A stretch of 64,000 nt of DNA. Source: Semisulcospira habei (Eukaryota; Mollusca; Gastropoda; Semisulcospiridae). Location: positions 207,952,899 to 208,016,898 of the forward strand of contig BTPG01000004.1 of assembly GCA_036245525.1 (NCBI GenBank). The letters run 5' to 3'. Shown here piece by piece: positions 10,837 to 21,490 of this stretch (position 1 is the stretch's first letter; each line of letters starts with the position of its first letter). Both the position numbers and the translations under genes were made by a program. The notes beneath the pieces are model-generated. The model made no database searches, had not been told where the DNA came from, and saw nothing but the letters and a program-made list of their open reading frames with translations.

Positions 10837-12278
10837 TTATGTCTTATCTGGGGGTGCGGAGTTTTTCCCCCCTTTGTCCTTTGCCTTGGAAGGAGTCGGA
10901 GAAACAGAGGGGGGCCGGCTCCCGGGCCTCCTCTGGTTCTTAGGAGATGAAGGGGGTGGAGCTGCCGCAGCATCGACAACTTCCACTCCCTCCATCTGCT
11001 CCTCCAATGCAGCATATTTGTTTTGAAGGGGGACATCAGTGTTCCCCTTCTGGGCCCGTGTGCACGGCGGTCCCATAGATTTCTTTGACTTCTGGTCCTG
11101 GGCAGCGTTCCTGCCGCTAGAGTTAGCGGCCTTAGAAGGCTGACCAGAGCCAGAAACCTTTGGTGTTGACAAACTAGCAGGTTTGGGTGGGGGCTGAGGC
11201 TTAGGGGCAGCAGAAGGCGGTGCCACCGGACTGGTAGCGTCCGCCCTCTGCGTTCCCTGGCTCCTCGTCACCACCGGAGGAGGATTACTCTCCAGGGGTG
11301 AGAGGATCCGAGGCTCCGCCCCCAACCAAGAAGTTGGGGTTTGACAAGAGAAGTCTTTGGTGGGGCGCTTGCCTGCCACCGCAGCACTGAAAGTATACAC
11401 AAAGTTGTTATTTGAGTTTGGCGCCGCCTCAGCTGCACCAGGACCGTCAACCAGTTTTTTTGCGTCCGCAAAGGACAGCCCCTTCTCCACACGCACCTGC
11501 TGAATCCTGCACTCGGAGATCCAACGAGGGCACTTCTTGTCCGAAGCCATATGCGCTCCCTGGCAATTCACACACAGGGGGATGGCTGTGCAGGACTCAG
11601 CAGAGTGTCCGGGCTTAGTGCAACGGGCGCATAGGGCCTCTGCCTGGCGGCATGTCTTCTGCCCATGGCCATACTTTTGGCACTTAAAGCACCGAAGGGG
11701 GAGAGGGACGTACTTTTTCACTTTTAGGGAGTAGTAACCTCCCCAGATGGTAGTAGGAGCTGTGGGGGTGCCAAACGTCAGGATGATGGTAGGGAGACGG
11801 ATCTCCCTACCACCTCGTTTGGAAATGAAGCGCCTGACGTAGGTCACCCCCTGTGACTTACGGTTCCGTACAAGTTCATCTTCAGACAGTTCGGCCAATG
11901 CTTGATCTTTAATCACTCCTCTAGAGGAATTCATTGTTTTGTGGGGAGTGACCTCCACTGGAGTGTCTCCGATGGAGGAGAGCCTCAGTAGCCCATTGGA
12001 GTGTGCCCGGGTACGGCACTCTACCAAAAGTCACCAGACCTGAGGCGCTGGGCCTCAGGCCTGCCAACACGGCTCCTGAGGGTCTCCCCCACCAGGAAAG
12101 GGTGCAGCTTGGAAACAGGCTTCTCTTTAACTTTGCTGTGGATAATGAGAAAGCGAGGCCAGACGGCCGAAACCTGAGGCGTCGCTTCCCCACAATCAGA
12201 GTCGCTATCATTTTCAAGGTCAATGTCAGTGGCTATGTGCCGCTTTGGTGCCAGTTTTGGTTTTTTGATATTTTCCAT
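10837..12278 (-). pseudogene. LINE-A copy 2 ORF1, single-base frameshift
   Basis: Homologous to the 479-residue ORF1 of copy 1. The N-terminal 85 residues (from MENIKKPKLAPKRH) lie in one frame at 12278-12021, and the remaining 396 residues in another at 12027-10837, because one base is missing near 12020. All three zinc knuckles remain (CFKCQKYGHGQKTC, CARCTKPGHSAESC, CVNCQGAH...). The stop is followed after 2 nt by the ORF2 ATG, the same spacing as in copy 1. Confidence 0.9.
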
Positions 12279-12921
12279 ATTATAGTATGATAGATATTCA
12301 TCCCCCGGGGGTCCCCGCCCGCCACCGAGCCCAACAAGGGAAAGTGCAATTGTCGGCGGGTCTCCAGCCGACGCACAATGGAGACTGCCCGAAAGATATA
12401 CTCAAGGGGGTAAGAGCCCGATATGAACCGTTTGAGCCACCGCCTTCTATATCACACCTGTTGAAATACAGGGGAATACTGGCGTAAAGCACCCAATCAG
12501 CATCAGCATGGTGCTCCGTATAACAACCCGCATGTCAACAGGGGGATAGGGCTCGACGTGACAAGAGCCGATTGACTAGGCCGGTACGACTAGCCTCCCG
12601 TTTAGGCAGAAGTCAAGGCCAAAGTGGAGTGTTTCAGCCACCAGGATCCTCTTCTCCCCCGACACGGGTCTCCAAGCACGGCAAACACTTGGGATCCAAA
12701 GGACCAAAAGCTCACGCGTATTTTTAAGGACCAATCCAACATGGTAAGACCTGGGTAAGCACAGCTCCTTAAAAACCGGACCAGTAAAAAAGACTGAACA
12801 ACATATCTGCTGACATCAAGTCCTAATCCTGGACAAAGATGGCACCCGTCTGCTAGCCCACTCGGTCAGGGACCGAGTGGACTACCCACCCACGCCACGT
12901 GGAGGCCGGTGCCGGGTAGGC

Positions 12922-13625
12922 GGGAGGCAAACAGAATGGGTGTCGCTCGGCCACTGAAAATACCCACACTTCACGCAGATCTTCATCTGTAAACTGCAAC
13001 ACAAAGCAAACGTGAAAGGAGACGGAGCGTGGCCACCCCTCAAGGCCACGCTATACTATTTCACGAGCATTCAAGTTATTCCCGCCGAGCGAAAATCGGA
13101 GACCACGTTAACCGATTTGATGAACATTCGTGCTATTTCCGCCGAATAAAAATCCGAGGCCACCAAGTTCACAAAGATTCAAGCGAAAAACCCCACGGAA
13201 AGTGCCACAGTGCGGACCGCCATCTTGCTGGCCACGTGGCATTAACCTTGCCATAGCAGTGCTTTTCTTTAATTAATCCGCTAGGAATTCTTGCCAAGCA
13301 AGACACAATCTGAAAGGAATCCAAGAAAAGACACACTGCGAGTAGAAGCCCCACAATCACACCGATAAAATGACAAAACCCGTCGAAGAAATTTCACCTA
13401 GGCTAAACACAACTGTTCCGGTCAGCTAAGCATAAAAAGACTGGCGGGAAACACGTCACCGGATATGGAGGTAAGGGAGGCCACTCAGGGTTTCTTGCCA
13501 ACGACTGCCTGAGGTCACCTCCTTAATTGTGTAGTGTACACAACGGATGCTTAGGCTAAATCAGTATGCTAAGTATACCTTCCTATTAGTCATGCCATCG
13601 GTAATAGTTTTGAGAAAACAAATGC
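12922..13625 (-). mobile_element. DIRS G fragment: gag start and right terminal repeat
   Basis: 12935-13260 encodes, on the minus strand, the start of the DIRS gag and its leader. 13430-13625 is a DIRS terminal repeat of the same family as 31343-31560 and 39390-39590: shared blocks include GACTGGCGGGA, CACTCAGGGTTTCTT, GTGTACACAACGGATGCTTA and the outer CTTCCTATTAGTCATGCCAT. The rest of the element lies beyond LINE-A copy 1 and is not in the window. Confidence 0.75.
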
Positions 13626-14249
13626 TGTACTGTGTCACTTGAGATACACCTGAGCGATGCGTAAAACCGAATTTCTTTATCATTTACTGTCCAATGCCTA
13701 CGTCGCGAGAATCTTGAGTGTTGCAGATTTCACCACCGTCTCTACAGTAGAAGTCTTAGAGGAATGTTTTCTTTCTCTCTCTTTTTACTCGGGTTCATCT
13801 GCTCAAACACATCTCTCTTCGTCTGTTCAACCTCGCAGCTGCTAGCTGAGCACCATGCAACTTCTTCGAAGCCATTGGAGACATTTCCAACAATTACAAC
13901 TGATGGACTTTGCGAAATAACTGCTGAAGTGATGTAAAACGTCGAAAATGCGTGATCTGAATGAGCAATTCTCGTATTTCGATCGAGTTGTACGCCATGC
14001 GTAATGGTGCATTGTGGGACAGTCAGAAAAACCTGAAGCTGCCTGGAGCCTGGCCGGAAAAACCCGAAGCCGCCCAGAAAACTTGGCACGCTCTGCTCAT
14101 TGGTCGGTTTCCGAAAATAGTATAATCTCATTAGCATAACGTCCGTACAAGGAAATCTCCGGTCTTTCGTGATGTCAGTTTCGTGCCAATAGCTATTTAT
14201 AGAGCCTTTGTGACTGTCGGCTGGTTTGTGAATAGGAAAGTAGAGATGG
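13626..14249. other. Unassigned spacer
   Basis: No convincing gene, repeat partner or splice-bordered exon was recognised. Short ORFs at 13657-13845 and 13742-14137 lack recognisable motifs and are probably chance. Confidence 0.5.
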
Positions 14250-14700
14250 AACTGGTTGTTGTGTGTTGCTACACAACCAGGGACGTAACTCTAGCAAGCA
14301 GCTACCCAATCCCCTGAGTGGCCTCCCTATCCTCCGGATAGCCTCCCTTCTCAATCTCGCGAGAGTCCGTTATTACCAGTTATATACTTAGCTGCCATTT
14401 TGTTTAGATCCTTCTTTATCAGTCTCCCCGTTATCATCATCTTCTTGGTCCATCCTTAGGCCTTGCTTGTCTTAACATGGCCAGGTAAGGCCTCGGACAT
14501 TGCCTCACTCGACGATTGTGGCGGATTGTGGCAATTTCCGTGGATTTGCAGCGTTTTGCCGTTCGTTTCGACTTCGTCTTCGATTGTTGGTTATAACGGT
14601 CGTCTGCTCGGTTACGTAGCCTCTGGGCTACGCGCGTTTCCTTTACACTCTGTTCACTGTTGCAGTTTTCTTCAGGGGGTTCAAACAACCCAAAAATCCA
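14250..14700 (+). mobile_element. DIRS H fragment: one terminal repeat plus leader
   Basis: Plus-strand bases 14250-14390 match the left terminus of DIRS E (46280-46400), sharing GTTGTGTGTTGCTACACAA, CAGGGACGTA, GAGTGGCCTCCCT and the ATCTCGCGAGAG-type block. 14460-14560 matches the E leader (54530-54640, reverse complement) around GGCCAGGTAAGGCCTCGGAC. The similarity ends near 14700 and no gag, RT or recombinase follows, so this is a truncated end. Confidence 0.7.
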
Positions 14701-15035
14701 GTCAACCCCAAAACACTTCGGACACCAAAAATGACGTTTTTGGGGTATCGTGTCTGGCCTTAAATCCACCGATTGCATATGAAAATGTAAACACATTTAC
14801 ACTCACCATGATTTGAACTGAAATATGGTACATAAAAGTGGCACAGGGCCAAAAAGCACACCAGTTACACACAATTTGTGTACTACTACACACAATGTGT
14901 GTGTTACTTGCCATTTCAGATATTTCACTCAAATGAAGCATTGTGTGTCTAAATGCAAGTTACCTGCACAATTTCGTTATGTCCAAATCTGTGACATTTT
15001 CCACTTATTGAGATGCAAGTAGGCCAAGAACTTAC
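14701..15035. other. Host intron, downstream of the last recognised exon
   Basis: Non-coding. The host exon at 15036-15345 has its donor at its low-coordinate end, so this stretch is the start of the next intron on the minus strand. No repeat partner was recognised. Confidence 0.5.
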
Positions 15036-15345
15036 TAAATGGTGCTGCGTTGGGGTTGTGTCCTTTGATGGAGGTGGACATGAGTGAGGAGTTTGCGGAA
15101 GAGACCATTACGGTGTTCATGTTGTTCTGCTGTCCAAAGGCCGGTGGCTGGGGGGCGCCCAGACCAGGCTGCTGTGGGGGGCCCACAGGGCCGGGGCCAT
15201 GCGAGCGCTGGAATGGGGTAAACAGGTCCTGCTGGGTGGGCAGGAACAGTGACGGCTGCGACAGCGGCTGTTGGGGCAGCGATGGTTGGGGAGCCGGCTG
15301 CGGCTGCTGGGATAGGCTGAAGCCAAAGCTGGGCTGCTGAGGAAA
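15036..15345 (-). CDS. Host gene exon f (103 codons plus 1 nt)
   Basis: Acceptor TTTTCAG before 15345 and consensus donor GTAAGT at 15035. The peptide starts FPQQPSFGFSLSQQPQPAPQ, continues with Gln/Pro/Leu repeats, and ends near VMVSSANSSLMSTSIKGHNP. The exon is phase 0 at its start, matching exon e, and leaves one base for the next exon, which I did not find in the window. The Gln/Pro repeats fit a prion-like or RNA-granule scaffold protein. Confidence 0.78.
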
Positions 15346-15439
15346 CTGAAAACAGAGTAAAATAGCAAGTAGCACGTCATAACAAATGGCAGCAAGAAAG
15401 GCACATGGCTCACGGTATGACCGATGTATGTGTGACCTT

Positions 15440-15814
15440 TGTGACAATAAGTAAAAGGCTGGTTTCAGTACCAGCGAAATCCATTTTTTCTCAAACTTTA
15501 ACCATTTTTCACACATCTGTCAAACCCCCCGTAACCCTTCGCCTTTGCGACGAGTTTACTAAATTAGTATGCATAGAAATGTCATCGACAAGCTTCACGC
15601 CAAATTTGACTGAAAAGTTTGAAAAACTTTGATAAAAACTACAATGGCATTTTTTACATACTTAACTCTTGGGACCTTGACCTTTCCGAGGAGTCATCCA
15701 AATTAGTAGATGTCTTACCATTAGGTATCTGTACCAAGTATGGGTTTGAAGTTGAAAACAGTATTTAAGAAAAAAACTTATTTTGGGGTCAAAATATAGC
15801 TTTTTGGCTTATGT
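15440..15814 (-). repeat. Diverged intron repeat, reverse-oriented units
   Basis: The blocks TACTAAATTAGTATGCATAG and GACCTTGACCTTTCCGAGG are reverse complements of blocks repeated at 19,040-19,600 on the plus strand. A further direct relative lies at 45,136-45,170 and 45,453-45,590. With the 19 kb units this forms a large imperfect inverted arrangement around the RTE insertion. Confidence 0.65.
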
Positions 15815-16039
15815 GCGAAGCAAAATCCTCGCGCTGGGACCATACGGCGTTGAGGCGCGTCCCCTGGGTGGTGGATAGGGGGTCCCTCGTGAGAGGGGTG
15901 CACCGAATGAAATAAGGTGCCGTGAACCAACATGGTCTAAGGGAAGGTGACCCCGACAGAAAACCCCTGGTCCTCCTAGTAAGGGGGTTGGGCGTGGGGG
16001 TAGCTTCCCCACCCTGCAAAAAAGGAAATAGCTACAAAA

Positions 16040-16890
16040 ACGCCGACGAGGGGAGATGATTCTGTATTCAGGTCATGAAGAGGAGAATGCCCCCATACAG
16101 AAGGAGTAGCACTCATGCTGTCACCAGTGGCACAGAGAGCGCTGATGGGCTGGGAACCTCTTGGGCCAAGAATTATAACAGCAGCCTTTAGAACCAAGAA
16201 AAAGCTCAAGCTGAACGTCATCCAGTGTTATGCGCCCACCAATGACAGTGACGAGGAAGAGAAACAAGAGTTCTACGACCGACTCCAGAGTGCCGTGGAC
16301 AAATGTGCGGAGCGAGACATCACCATAGTCATGGGCGATTTTAATGCCAAAATAGGGGAGGACAACACCGGATACGAAGAGGTGATGGGGAGACAGGGAC
16401 TAGGCTCGGAGATGAGTGAGAACGGGGAGAGGTTTGTAGACTTTTGTGCTCTAAACCGACTTGTCATTGGAGGCAGCATCTTCCCACACAGAAGAATACA
16501 CAAAGCAACTTGGGTCTCACCTGACCATACAACAGAGAACCAAATAGACTACGCATAGCAATTGGACCTCAGTGGCAAGTTAGATAGCAGCAGGAGAGAA
16601 TGTGATGACGACATGATCTGCACTGTGGCAAGCACAAAGAGATAGGAAGAGGGCCTAAAGATGTTCGAGTGAGGAGGGGAGCAGATGTCGCCTCAGACCA
16701 CCATCTGCTTACCTTAAGAATGAAGCTCAAGCTAAAGAAAAGCCGCACAGAGACAACAAGAAGACAGCGCTATAATGTAGGCCTCCTGAGAGAAACTGGA
16801 GTTAGAGAAGAGTTCAAACTGGTGCTGTCCAACCGGTATCAAGCGCTACAGGAGCTAGTAAATGAAGAGGAGGCGGTCACCACAGAGCAG
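16040..16890 (+). pseudogene. LINE-B copy 1 endonuclease region, broken
   Basis: The reading starts in mid-domain (GEMILYSGHEEENAP), shifts frame near 16090 (PHTEGVALMLSP), then runs open at 16115-16558 through VMGDFNAKIGEDNTGYE, keeping the Asp and Asn of the APE-type endonuclease. It stops after TENQIDYA at 16558. The stretch to 16668 differs from copy 2 (which reads on to DHICINKKFRRSLQD) and seems rearranged; the frame resumes at 16669-16914 with VASDHHLLT, the catalytic Asp/His motif. Confidence 0.85.
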
Positions 16891-16892
16891 CA

Positions 16893-18911
16893 GTGGAAGG
16901 CAGAGAGGCGCTGAACTCAACCTGCAAAGACACTGTAGGGTTCAGGAAACACCACCACAAGGACTGGCTGTCGGCACAGACCTTGAAGAAGATAGAAGCG
17001 AGGAAGCAGAAGAAAGCAGCGGTCAACAACAGTTGCACGAGAGCAGCCAAAGTAAGGGCACAGGGGGAATACTCGGAAGCCAACCGCGAGGTGAAGAGGA
17101 GTATCAGGGCAGACAAGAGGGCCTACACAGACAGCCTGGCAGCAGAGGCAGAAAAGGCAGCAGGCAGCGGCAACATGAAACAGCTCTACGACATTACCAG
17201 AAGATTGTCGGGTAAGTATGGCCATACAGAAAGACCAGTAAAAGACAAAGAAGGCAAGCCTATTGCAGACAGAGCAGACCAACTCGACAGATGGGCCGAG
17301 TATTTTGAAGAGTTACTGAACAGACCTAGCCCACCCGACCCCCCCGACATCCAGCCGGCAGAGACCGACCTACCCATCAGCTGTGACAGACCCAGCCGGG
17401 AAGAGATCAGAAAAGCAGTGGCATTTTTGAAGAATGGCAAAGCAGCAGGGCCAGATGGCATCCCAGCGGAGTCTCTGATAGCAGACCTAGAGACAACAGT
17501 TGAGATGCTGTACCCACTGTTTGGAAAGATCTGGGAAGAGGAGGTGATGCCAGCTGACTGGAAGGAGGGGTACCTAATCAAGCTTCCCAAGAAAGGTGAC
17601 CTCAGCAAGTGTTCCAACTACAGAGGAATCACCTTGCTGTCAGTACCAGGAAAGGTCTTCAACAGGATCATCCTAGAGAGAATGAAGAGCTCCGTTGACC
17701 CCCAGCTGAGAGACCAGCAAGCAGGATTCAGGAAGAACCGATCATGTACAGACCAGATCGCCACTCTCCGCATCATCGTGGAACAGTCTCTGGAGTGGAG
17801 CTCCCCGCTGTACGTCAACTTTGTGGATTATGAGAAAGCATTTGACAGTGTGGACCGAGAGACTCTGTGGAAACTCCTACGACACTACGGTGTACCCACA
17901 AAGCTTGTCCGCCTGATCAAGAGCAGCTATGATGGCATGACATGTCGCGTGATCCACGAAGGGCAGTTCACCAGAGAGCTCCAGGTCAGAACTGGTGTCA
18001 GGCAGGGGTGTCTGCTGTCTCCGTTCCTCTTCCTACTGGCCATAGACTGGGTCATGAAGATGACCACAGAGCACAGACGAAGTGGAATACAGTGGACACT
18101 GTGGACACAGCTTGACGACCTCGATTTTGCAGACGACTTGGCATTAATGTCCCACACTCATCAACAAATGCAGGACAAGACCACGAGGCTTGCCGACATC
18201 TCGTCCCAAGTGGGCCTCACCATTCACAAACAGAAAACAAAGACAATGAGGCTGAACGCAACCAGGGAAGAACCAGTCTTGCTTGCTGGCACCCCGTTGG
18301 AGGAGGTGGAGTCCTTCACCTATCTCGGGAGCATCATAGACAAAAAAGGCGGCACTGATGCAGATGTCAGAGCACGAATCGGTAAAGCCAGAGCAGCCTT
18401 TCTCCAGTTGAAAAAAGTGTGGAGTTCCAGAGAGCTGTCACAACACACCAAAGTCCGGATTTTCAACTCCAATGTAAAAGCAGTTCTCCTATATGGAGCA
18501 GAGACATGGAGATTGACAAAAACCACAGTCAACAGAGTACAGACCTTCATGAACAGTTGCCTTAGAAGAATTTTGAAAATCCACTGGCCAGAGAAGATCA
18601 GCAACGTCAGACTCTGGGAGAGAACAGAGCAGATAACGGCAGAGAAGGAAATTGGGCGAAGAAGATGGGGATGGATCGGTCACAGTCTGAGAAAGCCAGC
18701 TTCCAGTATCACTAGGCAGGCATTGTCATGGAACCCCCAGGGAAAGAGGAAAAGAGGTAGGCCGAGAAACTCCTGGCGTCGAGACCTCCAAGCAGACATC
18801 AAGAGACTGGGAACCACCTGGAGTAGAATCGAAGGAGAAGCACAGGACAGGAGTTGCTGGAGGTCTCTCGTCGACGGCCTATACCCGGGTAGGGGTGACA
18901 GGCGTAAGTAA
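16893..18911 (+). CDS. LINE-B copy 1 reverse transcriptase (672-codon open frame)
   Basis: An open frame covering the RT of an RTE-type element: NGKAAGPDGIP, NYRGITLLSVPGK, VDYEKAFDSVDRETLW, TGVRQGCLLSPFLF and the catalytic LDFADDLALM. The C-terminal part (YLGSIIDKKGGTDADVRARI, then a basic HSLRKP region) is the usual tail of these proteins. The first Met is not the true start, since the protein would normally begin with the endonuclease. No RNase H is present, as usual for RTE. It could bind RNA and prime synthesis but lacks an intact endonuclease. Confidence 0.9.
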   Translation: MEGREALNSTCKDTVGFRKHHHKDWLSAQTLKKIEARKQKKAAVNNSCTRAAKVRAQGEYSEANREVKRSIRADKRAYTDSLAAEAEKAAGSGNMKQLYDITRRLSGKYGHTERPVKDKEGKPIADRADQLDRWAEYFEELLNRPSPPDPPDIQPAETDLPISCDRPSREEIRKAVAFLKNGKAAGPDGIPAESLIADLETTVEMLYPLFGKIWEEEVMPADWKEGYLIKLPKKGDLSKCSNYRGITLLSVPGKVFNRIILERMKSSVDPQLRDQQAGFRKNRSCTDQIATLRIIVEQSLEWSSPLYVNFVDYEKAFDSVDRETLWKLLRHYGVPTKLVRLIKSSYDGMTCRVIHEGQFTRELQVRTGVRQGCLLSPFLFLLAIDWVMKMTTEHRRSGIQWTLWTQLDDLDFADDLALMSHTHQQMQDKTTRLADISSQVGLTIHKQKTKTMRLNATREEPVLLAGTPLEEVESFTYLGSIIDKKGGTDADVRARIGKARAAFLQLKKVWSSRELSQHTKVRIFNSNVKAVLLYGAETWRLTKTTVNRVQTFMNSCLRRILKIHWPEKISNVRLWERTEQITAEKEIGRRRWGWIGHSLRKPASSITRQALSWNPQGKRKRGRPRNSWRRDLQADIKRLGTTWSRIEGEAQDRSCWRSLVDGLYPGRGDRRK

Positions 18912-18927
18912 GTAAGCGAAGCAAAAT

Positions 18928-19740
18928 TGAGTATGTTCTGGGCCAGTGGTCGTCTGCCGTCGTTGTCCATGGTAAACTTTAACGTGGTCATTTCCTCAGA
19001 GACTATTCAAGGCACAGTCTTCAAACTTGGCTCAAGGATACTTTGTGGCAAGACCTTTCTAAACATACCAATTTGAGTGACCTCTCATAAAGGTCAAGGT
19101 CACAGGCGATCAGGAAATTGGTAAAAAAAATAGCAATATTTTGACAAAATTTATTTTTTCTCAAATTTTAAACCAAAACTTGGTACACAGATACCTGGTG
19201 GTAACACCTTTCTATGCATATTGATTTGGTTGACCATTCGGAAAGGTCAAGGGTCACAAAAGATCAGGCAATAGGTCCCAAATAGCCATATTTGGACAAA
19301 TGATGTTTTTCTCTCAAATACTTTTCACAACTTCAAAAGCAAACCGATAGTAAGACCTATCTATGCATACTAATTTGGATGACCCCTCGGAAAGGTCAAG
19401 GGTCACAAGAGATCGGCAGATGTGTGTAAAATGCCAATTTTTTTTTAATAGAATTGTATGTATTATCAACATTTATTCAAACTTTTCAATTAAATTTGGA
19501 ATAAAGGTAGCTGATGACAAGACCTTCCTACTTATACTAATTTAGTCAACTCATCGCAAAGGTCAAGGGTCATGGCGGGTTGACAGATGTGTGAAAAATG
19601 CTTAAATTTTGCTGGTGCAGAAGGATAGTTTGTAGTGAGAACTTTCTAAACATAACAGTCTGAGAGACCTCTCTCATAGGTCAGACAACTTTTCACTTCT
19701 TCTGTAATGTTGTATGTTATTACGGTTATGTTGTCAAGAT
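18928..19740 (+). repeat. Diverged tandem repeat of about 150-190 bp units
   Basis: At least three to four units share a block of the type ACCTTTCTATGCATACTAATTT followed by GAAAGGTCAAGGGTCACA, spaced about 150-190 bp apart (near 19050, 19205, 19350 and 19525). The units are strongly diverged and AT-rich between the shared blocks. They are non-coding and sit in the host intron. Confidence 0.7.
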
Positions 19741-19822
19741 TTGTCATGTTGTGAAGATCTATGACAGATACTTGGAAACCTTAAAATCTACATAAGCAGT
19801 CTGGGACATGATCTAGTATTGT

Positions 19823-19823
<1 letters not shown>

Positions 19824-19856
<33 letters not shown>

Positions 19857-19875
19857 TGAGGGGGGGGGGGGGGGC
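19824..19875. repeat. GT microsatellite followed by poly-G
   Basis: A (GT)n run at about 19824-19854 is followed after a few bases by a G run at about 19860-19874. Simple sequence with no coding content. Confidence 0.9.
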
Positions 19876-19980
19876 TTGCACGTGAGCCTTTGCCACTCTT
19901 AACCTATTTTCGGATCGCATTTTTAGTTGCAACAATTCCTGCACAAATCACGACAAAAAGGGCTACCAACAGTCAAATGG

Positions 19981-20179
19981 TTAACCCATTTAACTCCACC
20001 ACCGCATTTCCTACATTTTGGAGGTAGTACCTAAAAACCTTGTACCAGTGGCAGGAGCTGGACTGACCATGATAATTCAAGGGTAGTGCCAGATTAGCTT
20101 GGCGCCTTCAGGTTTCAAGCTAATCTGGCACTACCCTCGAATTGTCATGTCAATTTATCTCTAGGGCTAAATGGGTTAA
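19981..20179. mobile_element. TTAA-flanked hairpin MITE, copy 1
   Basis: Bounded by TTAA at 19981-19984 and 20176-20179, with short inverted ends (CCCATTTA). The core folds on itself: AGTGCCAGATTAGCTTGGCG pairs with AAGCTAATCTGGCACTACCC, so most of 20070-20150 is one long hairpin. It has no ORF. TTAA targets suggest mobilisation by a piggyBac-type transposase (inference). Four further full copies are listed below. Confidence 0.82.
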
Positions 20180-20278
20180 TCCCCAACTTCACACAGTACC
20201 AGCCACTGCATGCACAAGGGAGTGAAGCGGTAAAAGAGGCGAACACCTGTGTTTCTGACTGTATTTCGCTACACCTAC

Positions 20279-20458
20279 CCGTGTCTCCTGTGGCAGGATC
20301 TGCGACGCAAGGAAGGGCTGGAAGTGCTGTCCCTGCATGACGATGGGGGGAGAGGGCACAGCGGACAGGGAGGACATCAGGGAGCCAGTGGTGTTGACCA
20401 GGCCAGATGAGCTCTCTGCACTAGGGTGCAGCTGCTGGGGGCGCACCTGGGGGAATTG
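20279..20458 (-). CDS. Host gene exon e (60 codons)
   Basis: Acceptor ACCAG before 20458, donor GTAGGT at 20278. It reads QFPQVRPQQLHPSAESSSGL and later MQGQHFQPFLASQILPQETR. It is Gln/Ser/Pro-rich and phase 0 on both sides. Between this exon and exon d lies the whole of DIRS D. Confidence 0.75.
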
Positions 20459-21490
20459 CTGGTAATTAAACTACACAGCAGCCATTGAAAACCACATGCA
20501 AACAAATGATAAATCAACCGAAAATAGGTCAGGAAATAACATTTTTACCCTTTGACTGTTCATAGCACTTTATGTCACCATGATTCCAGCAGGAATAGCT
20601 GTGGCAAAAAGCAATATGGTCAGCCAAAGGGTTAAAAGTTTACTGCTAGGATTGGGTTTTTTTCTTTTTCAGAAGGTAACAGTTCGGTCTTTGTAAAACA
20701 ATGTTAACTTTTCCAGATGCAAAAAAAAAATGAACGTTGTTCCAGATGTTATATTATCCTCTCACATAAAAACACAGGAAATGAATATTGTTGCTCTTAG
20801 AGCCTTTCACAAGTTTGTGAAAACATGGTGCATTTCCTGTGTCATAAACTTTACAAGTTGTTTCCTCAAAACCCTTAGCTAGCCCGATTTCAACCTAAAT
20901 CCGTTGTGTGAATAAGCACGAACGGGGAAGCGACTCCGGGGAGCCCGTTTATCAAACGCAACCCGGGTGACCTCCCCTCCCTTCCCATCACACCCTATGG
21001 GCTGACCACCTGTTTCACGCTTAGCTGCCTTCCGGTCGGTTGCACCGTTTGCCGTTGTGATTGTTTACGCTGGTTCTCTTCACCGGTTCGGAATTCTTCG
21101 ACAGACTGGTTGTTGGTGCTGCTTGCCTGAAGGATTTCCTTCTTCTTTTTCTTCTGAACTCTCTCTTCCTGCAGAGATTTCAATGAGGTAAGGTCTCTGG
21201 CGCCCGAATCGTCGGCCATGGCGGACGGTCTCCGGCCTCGTAGTGTTGTTCTTCCTCGCGCCGCGGCGAGGGACACTCGCCGCATGGGGTATTGCACATA
21301 ATATTTGGGGAATGCCACCGTTTTCCTTTCCTCCTATCCTAGTTAGGATTACTAAAACATCCATACCACAGCTTGTGCAAATTTCGTCCATTTTTTTTGC
21401 GCCACCGCGCGCCATGGTACGCGCACCGCACAGTGGTTGTGCTGTGCTATCATCCTTACCACCCTTTCCTAGTATGCGCAGGGTACTGCG

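Larger units (their letters stand above)
6930..12921 (-). mobile_element. LINE-A copy 2, full-length with target-site duplication
   Basis: A complete 5992 bp LINE-A on the minus strand, with the AACT-type tail at 6930-6942 and the 5' end at 12921. It is flanked by a perfect 13 bp duplication, GGGAGGCAAACAG, at 6917-6929 and 12922-12934. It interrupts the gag of DIRS G. Both ORFs carry small deletions, so this copy is dead. Its 3' end belongs to a different subfamily from copies 1 and 3; the 429 bp fragment at 46849-47277 is its close relative. Confidence 0.95.
15827..18915 (+). mobile_element. LINE-B copy 1, RTE-like retrotransposon with target-site duplication
   Basis: The element is flanked by a perfect 12 bp duplication, GCGAAGCAAAAT, at 15815-15826 and 18916-18927. 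It has a GC-rich 5' UTR (15827-16035), a partial endonuclease, an RT frame, and almost no 3' UTR: the RT stop lies in the tandem AAGT tail at 18905-18915. That ending and the LDFADD RT box fit the RTE clade. The 5' UTR runs straight into the middle of the endonuclease, so part of the N-terminus has been deleted, and further breaks separate endonuclease and RT. Confidence 0.92.

Noticed and set aside
19824..19875. GT/G tract considered as a regulatory or Z-DNA element
   Set aside because: Nothing beyond base composition supports a function.
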